Below are positions 16,046 to 24,102 of a stretch of 64,000 nucleotides of DNA, one piece after another. Below the pieces are notes generated by a model that worked only from the letters and a program-made list of their open reading frames with translations, had not been told where the DNA came from and searched no databases. Position 1 is the first letter of the stretch. Every line of letters starts with the position of its first letter. The position numbers and the translations under genes are program-made. The DNA comes from Brachybacterium kimchii (lineage in GTDB: Bacteria; Actinomycetota; Actinomycetes; Actinomycetales; Dermabacteraceae): contig NZ_CP097218.1 of assembly GCF_023373525.1 (NCBI RefSeq), positions 3,472,001 to 3,536,000 on the forward strand, written 5' to 3'.

Positions 16046-17293
16046 CTAGGCGCCGATGATTCGTCCCCGGCAGTTGTGCAAGGAGGGTTCAGGAGCGGGT
16101 CGTTCGAGGTGCACGGAGGTCGGCCGTCGTGAGGGGCGGGTGGTGTCGGGCCGGTCGGACGGCCGACGTCGAGCGGGTCGATGGCGGAGCTGTTCCTCGG
16201 ACAAGCGCGGGTGCATGGTGCCGAGACCTGGCCGTGAGCCACCGGGAGCAAGGGCGCTGGTGCCGAGATCGGCGTCGGTGGGGAGGCCGACCGGGCGTTG
16301 TCGTGCCCGGTGTTGACCGGTGGCCCACGCGGCCAGCGTCACCGAGGCCCAGCCGATGGCCATGCCCGAGATGTCGTCGAGGATGTAGTGCCAGCCGAAG
16401 TAGATGGTCGCGACTGTCGTCACGCCGAAGAAGATCCAGGCGGTCACTCGGAGGGGTGCCTTCTGGTTCGTGCGCCTCATGAACAGCGCTGCGGCGAAGG
16501 TGACGGAGACGTGGAGCGACGCGAACGCGGCGACACCCTGGATGGAGTCGCTGCCGACAGGGTCGCTGAGGTAGTCGAGGCGCGTGGCGAAGAGGGAGTC
16601 CTGGAGCTGGCTGACTCCGGTGTCGGGCAGTGTCCGGTAGGCCCCGGGATCGCTGAACGCCGGGCCGACCGACGGCAGGATGTAGTAGCTGACGGTGCCG
16701 AGAACCCAATTGAGACACAGGGTCGTGGCATACCAGGCGCCGGTGGAAGGCGTGCGACTGAGCACGAGGAACGCGCCGAGGCTGATCGGGACGAGCGGGA
16801 GATAGGCCAGGTAGGCGACCGAGAGGAAGTTCGCAGCGATGTCGGTCCCGAGCAGATGGTGCAGCATCACTGCCGGGTTGTGGCCCTCGGTGAGCGAGGA
16901 GTCGATGTGGAGCAGCTGCCGGTCGAAGAGAGTGCCGCGGCGGTACACCGGCAGCATGCTCTTGAGGTTGCGGTAGGCGACATAGCAGACATAGAAGCTC
17001 AGCAGTCCCGTGCCGATGCACAGCAGACGGTGGACGTTCCATTCCTTCTTGGCGACGTCGACGATTGCGGCGGGAAGGCGCCGCACCCCGCTCCGTCTCG
17101 CCGCCTCCAGGATGAGCCCGCCGCCGATGAACCCGAGAGCCAGCAGAGGCAGGCGGATATACGAGGGGCCGAGAAAGCCGTCGGGGTCCCGCAGAGGGAG
17201 GCCGAGGTAGAGGGACGAGACCACGGCGGCTGCTCCGATGAGCAGAGAGAGCGCCACGGCGAACGTGTAGGGCCAACGTCGCATTCGGGTCAT
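16046..17293 (-). CDS. PAP2-superfamily membrane phosphatase / Aur1-like protein
   Basis: A 415-residue integral membrane protein with about six hydrophobic segments. The C-terminal membrane part carries the PAP2-type motifs FASLHVSVT and GWHYILDD, whose histidines and aspartate are catalytic in lipid phosphate phosphatases and inositol-phosphoceramide synthase-like enzymes. A preceding YYILPSVGPAFSDPGAYRTLP element is typical of the Aur1/Ipt-like branch. After about residue 330 the protein becomes an Arg/Pro-rich, unstructured tail, which may be an out-of-place extension. The upstream bases are unusually AT-rich and the gene lies between two copies of a GNAT 3' end, suggesting acquisition by recombination. 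Confidence 0.8.
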   Translation of the reverse strand: MTRMRRWPYTFAVALSLLIGAAAVVSSLYLGLPLRDPDGFLGPSYIRLPLLALGFIGGGLILEAARRSGVRRLPAAIVDVAKKEWNVHRLLCIGTGLLSFYVCYVAYRNLKSMLPVYRRGTLFDRQLLHIDSSLTEGHNPAVMLHHLLGTDIAANFLSVAYLAYLPLVPISLGAFLVLSRTPSTGAWYATTLCLNWVLGTVSYYILPSVGPAFSDPGAYRTLPDTGVSQLQDSLFATRLDYLSDPVGSDSIQGVAAFASLHVSVTFAAALFMRRTNQKAPLRVTAWIFFGVTTVATIYFGWHYILDDISGMAIGWASVTLAAWATGQHRARQRPVGLPTDADLGTSALAPGGSRPGLGTMHPRLSEEQLRHRPARRRPSDRPDTTRPSRRPTSVHLERPAPEPSLHNCRGRIIGA

Positions 17294-17516
17294 CGGGATA
17301 TTCTCGTGACCACTTTTAACGTTGCCTCGGATTTCTCTTGGTTCCCGCTGACCGTATGACCGGGCGTCGGCGGCGTCCCGGTCAGGAGGCCGACGATCTC
17401 AACGGATCCTGGCCCGGGCGAGCCGCGTCAGCTGAGCAGGCGGGCCATGACCGCCCCGGCGTCGCGCAGCACCGTGTTCATGTCATCGCGCACACGTGCG
17501 CAGTGGAGCGCACGAC

Positions 17517-18230
17517 TCATAGGCTGCGGACAGCGCCGAAGATCAGGGTGCGGCGCAGGGCGAAGCCGAGCTTCTCGTAGGCGGCGATCGCACCGGTGTT
17601 CTCGGCGCCCGTGTGCAGCAGGGCGCGGTCGCCGCGCTGCTGGATGGCGTGGGCGACGTCGAGCACGAGGCGCGAGGCGAGGCCCTGTCGGCGCTGGTCG
17701 GCGTCCACGGCCACGGCGCTGATCTCGGTCCAGCCGTCGGGGTGCAGGCGCTCCCCGGCCATGGCCACCAGCCGCCCCTCGCGCCGGATGCCCACGTAGC
17801 GCCCCAGCTCATGGGTGCGCGGCAGGAACGGGCCGGGCTGGTTGCGCTCGACGAGGGCGAGCATCTCCGGTGCGTCGTCGGCCCCGAGCACGACCGCTTC
17901 CTCATCGGGGCGGGTCCGCAGAGCGGGGGTCTGGGTGAGCTGCACGCCGTCGATGCGGTGCTCCCAGCTCCAGCCCTCGGGCAGCGTCGGATCGGCGTGG
18001 GAGACGCTGACCACGGCGTCGTGCCCGAACACGTCGAGGATCGCGTCCCACACGCCCGGGTCCTCCCAGTCCTTCACGCCGACGAAGGGCGAGACGTCCC
18101 GTGGGTATCGCAGCACCAGGTCGTTGCCGATCGCGAAGTGCGCGTGCGCGCCGGTGAGCGCGGACCAGGCGGGGGAGTCCAGCACGGAGTCGTCCGTGGC
18201 GGCGGAGGCGGTGTCGGCGAGCGTGACCAT
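17517..18230 (-). CDS. GNAT family N-acetyltransferase
   Basis: A 237-residue protein with an N-terminal half of unknown fold and a C-terminal acetyltransferase domain of the FR47-like type. The acetyl-CoA pyrophosphate loop is QRRQGLASRLV (about residue 180), preceded by the beta-4 strand EISAVAVD and followed by LHTGAENTGAIAAYEKLGF, a hallmark of the family. The acceptor is unknown. A degenerate copy of its last codons lies at 15563-15646. Confidence 0.88.
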   Translation of the reverse strand: MVTLADTASAATDDSVLDSPAWSALTGAHAHFAIGNDLVLRYPRDVSPFVGVKDWEDPGVWDAILDVFGHDAVVSVSHADPTLPEGWSWEHRIDGVQLTQTPALRTRPDEEAVVLGADDAPEMLALVERNQPGPFLPRTHELGRYVGIRREGRLVAMAGERLHPDGWTEISAVAVDADQRRQGLASRLVLDVAHAIQQRGDRALLHTGAENTGAIAAYEKLGFALRRTLIFGAVRSL

Positions 18231-18470
18231 CGGCGGGGCGATCTCCAGAAGCAGGTGGGGGACGGGTCTTCACGGTAGATCCGCGAGGGCGGGAGGCGAC
18301 AGGCCCTGCGCGCGGGTGTGACGAAGGGAGAACGCGTGCGGCGGGCGCGCGGGACGGACGGACTTCCGGGCCCGCGCCCCTCCCGCCTCCGCATCCTCGC
18401 CGCTAGGCTCGTGGCACGCCCGGATCACCGCCGACCGGGAACGCCGATCGCACCCCTCAGGAGGGACGCC

Positions 18471-19349
18471 ATGGACTTCAGCGACACCATCATCGTCGGG
18501 TACGACGGCTCTGATCAGTCGGCCATGGCCCTGCGCTGGGCGGCGCGGCTGGCGAAGTCCGGGAAGAAGCCGCTCGCCATCATCCACGCCTGGATCTTCC
18601 CGCTGGTCACCAAGGATCTGGGACCGGTGAAGGGCGTCTCCGGCTCCGGCCATCGCAACGTCGCCGAGCAGCTGCTGAGAGAGGCCGCGGGCATCGCCGA
18701 GGAGACCGCGCCCGGCGTGGAGGTGCGCACGGAGCTGATCACCGGCAACCCCCGCGCGGTCCTCGAGACGGCCTCGCAGACCGCTCTGCTGATGGTCGTC
18801 GGCAACCGCGGCCTCGGCGGCTTCCTCGGCATGCTGCTGGGCTCGGTGAGCCTCGGCCTGATCACCCACGCCGGCTGCCCCGTGATCGTGGTGCGCGAGG
18901 CCGAGGCGCCGCACGGGCCCGTCCTCGTCGGCGTCGACGGGTCGGAGGCGAGCCTCGAGGCGGTCGACACCGGCGTCCGCCTCGCCCGTGCCCTCGGCGA
19001 GGGCCTCACCCTGCTGCACGTGCGCGGCACGGTCGACGGACATGTCGTCGAGGGCGACGGCGCCGAGCGGATCCTCGACGAGGCGACCGCACGGGCGCAT
19101 GCGTCGGCACCCGATCTGGCCGTCACCGCCCAGGTCGAGGAGGGGAGCAGCGTGCCCGACGGGCTCCTGCGCGCCTCGGCCGAGGTCGGCATGCTCGTGC
19201 TCGGCTACCAGGGCCGCCACGGCCGCCTCTTCGGGTCCACCGCGCACGCGGTGGTCCATCACGCGCAGTGCACGACCGTGATCTGCCGCCACGAGTTCCG
19301 CGGCGAGTCGGAGCCCACGTCCCAGCCGTGGTCGGAGCAGTCGGCCTGA
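18471..19349 (+). CDS. Universal stress protein, tandem UspA domains
   Basis: A 292-residue protein with two UspA folds. Each has a nucleotide-binding loop: VVGNRGLGGFLGMLLGSVS in the first and VLGYQGRHGRLFGSTAHAV in the second. The first keeps the G-x2-G-x9-G(S) spacing expected for ATP binding. The first domain opens with IIVGYDGSDQSAMALRWA. Such proteins rise in growth arrest and hypoxia in actinobacteria. The start ATG at 18471 follows TCAGGAGGGAC; the open frame before it has no ribosome site. Confidence 0.92.
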   Translation: MDFSDTIIVGYDGSDQSAMALRWAARLAKSGKKPLAIIHAWIFPLVTKDLGPVKGVSGSGHRNVAEQLLREAAGIAEETAPGVEVRTELITGNPRAVLETASQTALLMVVGNRGLGGFLGMLLGSVSLGLITHAGCPVIVVREAEAPHGPVLVGVDGSEASLEAVDTGVRLARALGEGLTLLHVRGTVDGHVVEGDGAERILDEATARAHASAPDLAVTAQVEEGSSVPDGLLRASAEVGMLVLGYQGRHGRLFGSTAHAVVHHAQCTTVICRHEFRGESEPTSQPWSEQSA

Positions 19350-19374
19350 GAGGTCCGCGCGGCCGCTGCGCCGC

Positions 19375-19806
19375 TCACTTCTGCTGCGCGGCGACCTGGG
19401 CGGCGACCGCTCGCGCCCGCTCCACCTGCACGCGCTTGTCCCACTGCAGCTCGAGGAACAGGCCGACGGCGACCGCGGTGACGAGCCCCCAGCGCACGGG
19501 CGCGGGGGCCGTCAGCGGCGTCGCCGTCACGGCGAGCACGATCACCAGCAGGGTGAGACCGCCGATCACCAGTTGACGCATCGACCGCTCCAGCCCGGAG
19601 CCTGCGCGGAGCATCCGCGTGAAGCCGTCGATGAGCACGAGCGCGATCACCAGCGCGCCGCACGCGACGGTGCGCGCGAGCAGGCCCAGGGGGAACAGGT
19701 CGAGCATGGTCGCCGCGGCGCCGGCGCCCAGCAGCGCCTCCGCGAGAGTCCATCCCCAGGGCACGGGACGCGGATGGGGGACGACGGGGCTGTACCCGGA
19801 AGACAT
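19375..19806 (-). CDS. Multi-pass membrane protein, unknown function
   Basis: A 143-residue protein with four hydrophobic segments (about 20-37, 41-58, 72-88 and 93-110) and a charged, probably helical C-terminal tail. The ATG at 19806 is preceded by GCAGGAGGTG, which decides the start against longer open-frame options. No motif identifies its function. It converges with the universal stress protein gene. Confidence 0.7.
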   Translation of the reverse strand: MSSGYSPVVPHPRPVPWGWTLAEALLGAGAAATMLDLFPLGLLARTVACGALVIALVLIDGFTRMLRAGSGLERSMRQLVIGGLTLLVIVLAVTATPLTAPAPVRWGLVTAVAVGLFLELQWDKRVQVERARAVAAQVAAQQK

Positions 19807-19997
19807 GGCGCACCTCCTGCGCGAGGTCTCCCCTCCAGCGTACGCGCGGGTGGGCGGCACTCCGAGACGCCGCCAGCGGGCACTCCCTCCTTGTGGTGCT
19901 GCCGGACCTCCCCTAAGGTCGGACATCAGACGTCCCCTGGTGGGTCCCAGCGAGCTGACTGCCCGCGCCGCCGGCGGACAGGAACGAAGGAGCTCCC

Positions 19998-21560
19998 GTG
20001 ACGTCTTCTCCCCGCACTGACGGACCTCATCGCCGCACTGTGCTCGGCGCCGGTGCCGGCACCCTTCTCTCTCTCCTCGCCGTCCCCGCGGCAGCTCACG
20101 CAGCGCCCACGGGCGCGGGCCACGGCCACGGTGGCGGCCACGGACACGGTCACGGACACGGCCATGGCCACGGCGGCAGCACCGGCGGTCGCCTCCTCAC
20201 GAAGACCCTCGCCGCCGGAGGCGACGGGGATTTCCCGAACTACCGGATCACCGCGCTCGTGCAGCTCGAGAACGGTGACGTCCTCGCCTCCTACGACGGC
20301 CGTCCCACCGGTATCGACGCCCCCGGCCCCAACTCGATCCTCCAGCGCCGATCGCGCGACGGCGGAAGCACCTGGAAGGAGCAGACGGTCATCGAGCGGG
20401 GCCACGACGGCGAGGACACGATCGGGTTCTCCGACCCGAGCTACGTCTACGACCGCATCACCGGCGCCCTGTTCAACTTCCACGTCTTCTCCAAGGACGC
20501 CGGCTTCTTCGACAGCGGGTACGGGAACGACGACGCCGACCGCGCGGTCCTCAGCTCCACCGTCTCGGTCTCGAAGGACGACGGCCGCACCTGGACCTCA
20601 CGGCGCCTGACCGAGGTCACCAAGCCCGACGACGTCCGCGGCATGTTCGCCACCAGCGGCGCCGGCATCCAGATCACCCGCGGGAAGCATCGCGGCCGCC
20701 TCGTCCAGCAGTACATCGGGCAGTGGCGCGACGAATCGTTCCGCGCCTACTCCGTGTTCTCCGACGATCACGGCGAGACCTGGCGGATGGGGGAGCCGAC
20801 GGGCGTCGACATGGACGAGAACAAGGTCGTCGAGCTCAGCGACGGCACGCTGATGCTGAACTCGCGCGTCCACAGCGGAGCCGCGGCGCGCTATGTCGCC
20901 CTCTCCCACGACGGCGGGGAGACCTGGTCCGAGCCCGTTCTCGACGCGACGCTCACGGACCCGCACAACAACGCCTCGATCATCGCCATGGATCCGGGAG
21001 CGCCGGCCGGTTCGAGCGCCGCGAAGGAGCTGCTGTTCTCGAACTCGGACAGCGCGACCGCGCGCGTCGACGGCACCGTGCGCTATTCCTACGACGACGG
21101 CGAGACCTGGCCGGTGAAGAAGACCTACCAGGCGGGGGACCACGCGTACTCACAGCTCGCGGCGCTCGGGGACGGCACCTTCGGCGTGCTCTTCGAGGGC
21201 GAGGGGGCGAACACGATCGTCTTCGGCCGCTTCGACCGCGACTGGCTGAATCCCTTCCGCCTGCACGTCCCCGACACCTCCGCGACGGTCGCGGCGGGCG
21301 GCGACGTCGAGGTCACCGTGACGCTGCGCAACGACGAGGAGCGCGCACTGCCCGCCTCCCGCGTCACGGCGGACCTGCCCGACGGGTGGAGCGCCGAGAG
21401 CGTGCACGTGCCGGCCCTGTCCCCGGGCCGCAGCCGGACCGTCCGCCTGCGCATCACGGCGCCGGCCGATGCCGAGCCCGCGACCGTGACCGGCGACGTC
21501 ACGATCAGCGCGGGGGCCTTCTCGCTGCGCGGGGACCTGGAGCTCACCGTCCGGGCCTGA
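19998..21560 (+). CDS. Secreted exo-alpha-sialidase (GH33-type) with His-Gly linker
   Basis: A 520-residue exported glycosidase expected to remove terminal sialic acid. Residues 10-36 form a Tat-like signal (HRRTVLGAG, hydrophobic core, AHA cleavage). A His-Gly tract covers residues 41-59. The six-bladed propeller then begins with NYRITAL, carrying the first active-site arginine, and has five Asp boxes (SRDGGSTW, SKDDGRTW, SDDHGETW, SHDGGETW, SYDDGETW). From about residue 415 a beta-sandwich resembling a NEW3/CARDB-like domain follows. The GTG start follows GAAGGAG. The gene stands alone and ends at a strong terminator. Confidence 0.9.
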   Translation: MTSSPRTDGPHRRTVLGAGAGTLLSLLAVPAAAHAAPTGAGHGHGGGHGHGHGHGHGHGGSTGGRLLTKTLAAGGDGDFPNYRITALVQLENGDVLASYDGRPTGIDAPGPNSILQRRSRDGGSTWKEQTVIERGHDGEDTIGFSDPSYVYDRITGALFNFHVFSKDAGFFDSGYGNDDADRAVLSSTVSVSKDDGRTWTSRRLTEVTKPDDVRGMFATSGAGIQITRGKHRGRLVQQYIGQWRDESFRAYSVFSDDHGETWRMGEPTGVDMDENKVVELSDGTLMLNSRVHSGAAARYVALSHDGGETWSEPVLDATLTDPHNNASIIAMDPGAPAGSSAAKELLFSNSDSATARVDGTVRYSYDDGETWPVKKTYQAGDHAYSQLAALGDGTFGVLFEGEGANTIVFGRFDRDWLNPFRLHVPDTSATVAAGGDVEVTVTLRNDEERALPASRVTADLPDGWSAESVHVPALSPGRSRTVRLRITAPADAEPATVTGDVTISAGAFSLRGDLELTVRA

Positions 21561-21578
21561 GCATCCGGCCCTCGGCCC

Positions 21579-21612
21579 GACGGGGAGCGCCGCACCTGCG
21601 GCGCTCCCCGTC
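21579..21612 (+). terminator. Terminator of the sialidase gene
   Basis: A perfect 15-bp stem (arms beginning GACGGGGAGC and ending GCTCCCCGTC) closes an ACCT loop 18 bases after the sialidase stop. No T-run follows. Confidence 0.75.
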
Positions 21613-21660
21613 GTCGTCCCCCGCGTCGTTGGACACTCCCGCCCCGCCTGCGGCATGCTG

Positions 21661-21685
21661 TACCTGAAACCGTCGGTATCAGGAA
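21661..21685 (+). promoter_or_regulatory. Palindromic operator upstream of the FadB-type gene
   Basis: Inner palindrome of 21 bases with arms CCTGA-n-ACCG and CGGT-n-TCAGG, mismatched only at two symmetric positions and the centre. It is the better copy of the operator found over the thiolase promoter at 1186-1210 (23 of 25 bases identical). It lies 57 bases upstream of the start codon. Confidence 0.75.
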
Positions 21686-21742
21686 TCAGCGCCTCGATGA
21701 CGTACGGCGCCTCGACGACGAGCACACCCCGAAAGGCTGGCC

Positions 21743-23893
21743 ATGGCCCCCACGACCGAGAACTCCGGCAGCGCCTCCGCGTACACCGAGCACGTCACCC
21801 GCGTCCTCGTCGAGGACCGCGAGCACGAGGGGATCGGCACTCTCGCCGTCCTCACCTTCGCCCCGCCGGAGGGCGAGACCCGCCCCGCGACGCTCGGACC
21901 GCAGTCGCTCGAGAACGTCGAGGCCGCCCTCACGGAGGCTCTCGCGCGCGCCGAGGCCGGCGAGATCCAGGCGATCGCGCTCACCGGCACGGACAGAGTC
22001 TTCCTCGCCGGCGCCGATCTCTCGATGTTCGCCGACCCCGCCGGTCGCGAGGCCATCGACCCCATGACCCGCCGCGCCCACGACCTGCAGGTCCGTATGC
22101 GCCGGGCCGCGGTCCCCGTGCTCGCCCACCTCAACGGCGCGGCCCTCGGCGGCGGCCTCGAGGTCGCGCTCATGGCCGACGTCCGCACCGCCGGCCCCAA
22201 GGTCCGCGGCCTCGGCCTGCCAGAGACGAGCCTCGGGATCCTGCCCGGGTGGGGCGGCACCACCCTTCTGCAGTCCGTCATCGACCCGGCCGACGCCGTC
22301 CGCGTGATCCTCGAGGACCCCGCCCGCGACAAGCAGCTCAGCGCCTCCGCCGCCCACGAGCTCGGCATCGTCGAGGCGCTCGTCGAGGATCTCGACGCGG
22401 CCCTCGACCATCTCGCCGGCCGCATCGCCGACGGCGGCATCGACCCGTCGGCCCGCCCCGACCCGATCCCCGCCGCGGGATCCGAGCGCGCCCGCTCGCT
22501 GCTCGACGCGCTGGACTCCCCGCACAGCCCCGCCGAGACCCGTCGCGAATGGGCCGCGCGCATGGAGGCCGCGGGCGCGCCCTCGCTGAAGCGCACCCTC
22601 GGCATCCTCGAGGCCCTGCCCGGATCGAGCCTCGAGCAGTCCCTGGACGCGGAGCGCGAGGCCATCGTCGGCCTCGCCGACTCCGACGCCGCCGCCGGGT
22701 CGCTGTACGCGGCCGAGCTGCTGCGCCGCGGCAAGCCCGGACGCCGCCCGGTCGAGGGCGCCCGCGAGATCCGCCGTGTGGGCGTGGCCGGAGCCGGCCT
22801 CATGGCCTCCCAGATCGCCGCGCAGCTCGCCCTCGGCCTGCAGGTGCCCGTCACCCTGCGCGACCTCGACGAGGACATCGCCCAGAAGGGCCTCGCGCAC
22901 GCCCGCGACGTGATCGCCCAGGCAGCCTCCCGCGGGAAGCTCGACGAGCAGTCCGCCCGCGCCGTCTCCGAGCTGCTGAGCGCGACCGCCGACGTCGCCG
23001 ACCTCGCCGACTGCGACCTCGTGCTCGAGGCCGTGCCCGAGGTCCTCGCGGTCAAGAAGAGCGTGCTGGGAGAGCTCGAGGGCGTCCTCGACCCGTCGGC
23101 CCTGCTGGTCACGAACACCTCCTCGCTGTCGGTGGCCGCGATGAGCGAGGACCTCGCCCATCCCGAGCGCGTCGTCGGCCTGCACTTCTTCAACCCCGTC
23201 GCGAAGATGCCGCTCGTCGAGGTCGTGCGCACCGAGCGCACCGACCCCGCGGTCCTCGCGACCGGTCACGAGGTCGTGCGCCGCTGCGGCAAGTTCGCCG
23301 TCGAGAGCGCCGACGCCCCCGGGTTCATCGTCAACCGTCTGCTGTTCCGCGTGCTCAGCGAGGTGCTGCGCTCGGCCGACCAGGGCGCCGACCTCGCCGC
23401 CGTCGACGCCTCCCTGGACCCCTTCGGCCTGCCGATGCGACCCTTCGAGCTGCTCGACCTCGTGGGCATCGGCGTCGCCGACCACGTCGGCAAGGTCCTC
23501 GGCGAGCAGCTGGGCACCGAGCGCTTCCCGATCTCCACGGGCCTCACGCGGCTCCTGGAGTCCGGCGAGGCGGGCACGGTGCGCGACCGCTCGGAGGTCC
23601 ATCCTCAGGTCTCCGACGCGCTGCGGGCAGCCTTCTCCGACGGGACCTCGGAGGGCGGCTCGGCCGCCGTCGGCGATGCCCTCCTGGACCGCGTCCTGCG
23701 CGGGCTCGCCGAGGAGAGCGGGCTGATGCTCGAGGAGGGCGTCGTCGAGCGTCCCGAGCAGATCGACCTGGCGCTGATCCTCGGCGCGGGCTATCCGCGC
23801 CACCGCGGCGGGCTCACCCCGTACCTCGACCAGACCGGCGTGAGCCGCGAGGTCGTGGGCGCACCCTTCCACGGGGACCGCTTCACCCGCTGA
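21743..23893 (+). CDS. fadB: Bifunctional enoyl-CoA hydratase / 3-hydroxyacyl-CoA dehydrogenase
   Basis: A 716-residue beta-oxidation multienzyme. The N-terminal crotonase half shows FLAGADLSMF and LNGAALGGGLEVALMADVR (oxyanion hole) and GLPETSLGILPGWGGTT with the candidate catalytic glutamate. The C-terminal half has the NAD-binding VGVAGAGLMASQIAAQLA, then LEAVPEVLAVKK, NTSSLSV, the catalytic HFFNPVAKMPLVEVV and PGFIVNRLL. The order hydratase-dehydrogenase matches FadB/FadJ. It would supply the ketoacyl-CoA used by the thiolase at 1305, and it shares that operon's operator. A GAAAGG site precedes the ATG. Confidence 0.93.
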   Translation: MAPTTENSGSASAYTEHVTRVLVEDREHEGIGTLAVLTFAPPEGETRPATLGPQSLENVEAALTEALARAEAGEIQAIALTGTDRVFLAGADLSMFADPAGREAIDPMTRRAHDLQVRMRRAAVPVLAHLNGAALGGGLEVALMADVRTAGPKVRGLGLPETSLGILPGWGGTTLLQSVIDPADAVRVILEDPARDKQLSASAAHELGIVEALVEDLDAALDHLAGRIADGGIDPSARPDPIPAAGSERARSLLDALDSPHSPAETRREWAARMEAAGAPSLKRTLGILEALPGSSLEQSLDAEREAIVGLADSDAAAGSLYAAELLRRGKPGRRPVEGAREIRRVGVAGAGLMASQIAAQLALGLQVPVTLRDLDEDIAQKGLAHARDVIAQAASRGKLDEQSARAVSELLSATADVADLADCDLVLEAVPEVLAVKKSVLGELEGVLDPSALLVTNTSSLSVAAMSEDLAHPERVVGLHFFNPVAKMPLVEVVRTERTDPAVLATGHEVVRRCGKFAVESADAPGFIVNRLLFRVLSEVLRSADQGADLAAVDASLDPFGLPMRPFELLDLVGIGVADHVGKVLGEQLGTERFPISTGLTRLLESGEAGTVRDRSEVHPQVSDALRAAFSDGTSEGGSAAVGDALLDRVLRGLAEESGLMLEEGVVERPEQIDLALILGAGYPRHRGGLTPYLDQTGVSREVVGAPFHGDRFTR

Positions 23894-23948
23894 GGGCACC
23901 CGGCCGCCGCCGGCCGTTCCGGGAGCTGGCGGTCCCGGGAGCCGATGA

Positions 23949-23984
23949 CGCTCGGCGCCGCTCCGCACGGGGCGGCGCCGAGCG
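23949..23984 (+). terminator. Terminator of the FadB-type gene
   Basis: A 13-bp GC stem (CGCTCGGCGCCGC with its complement) encloses a 10-base loop 55 bases after the stop. There is no T-run. Confidence 0.65.
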
Positions 23985-24102
23985 GCGTATCGGGCTCCCG
24001 CCTCTGTGTGCGCTGGGGCACAATGGCCTCTCAGAGTGCCGTGGACCTCGTCGGCACAGGTGCTGAGAGGAGGGGCGGGGCCGTACGGCGCCGCGCGACA
24101 CG

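Noticed and set aside
20115..20175. Short tandem repeats as a CRISPR-like array
   Set aside because: The unit is six bases, lacks spacers and codes for an alternating His-Gly linker in frame.
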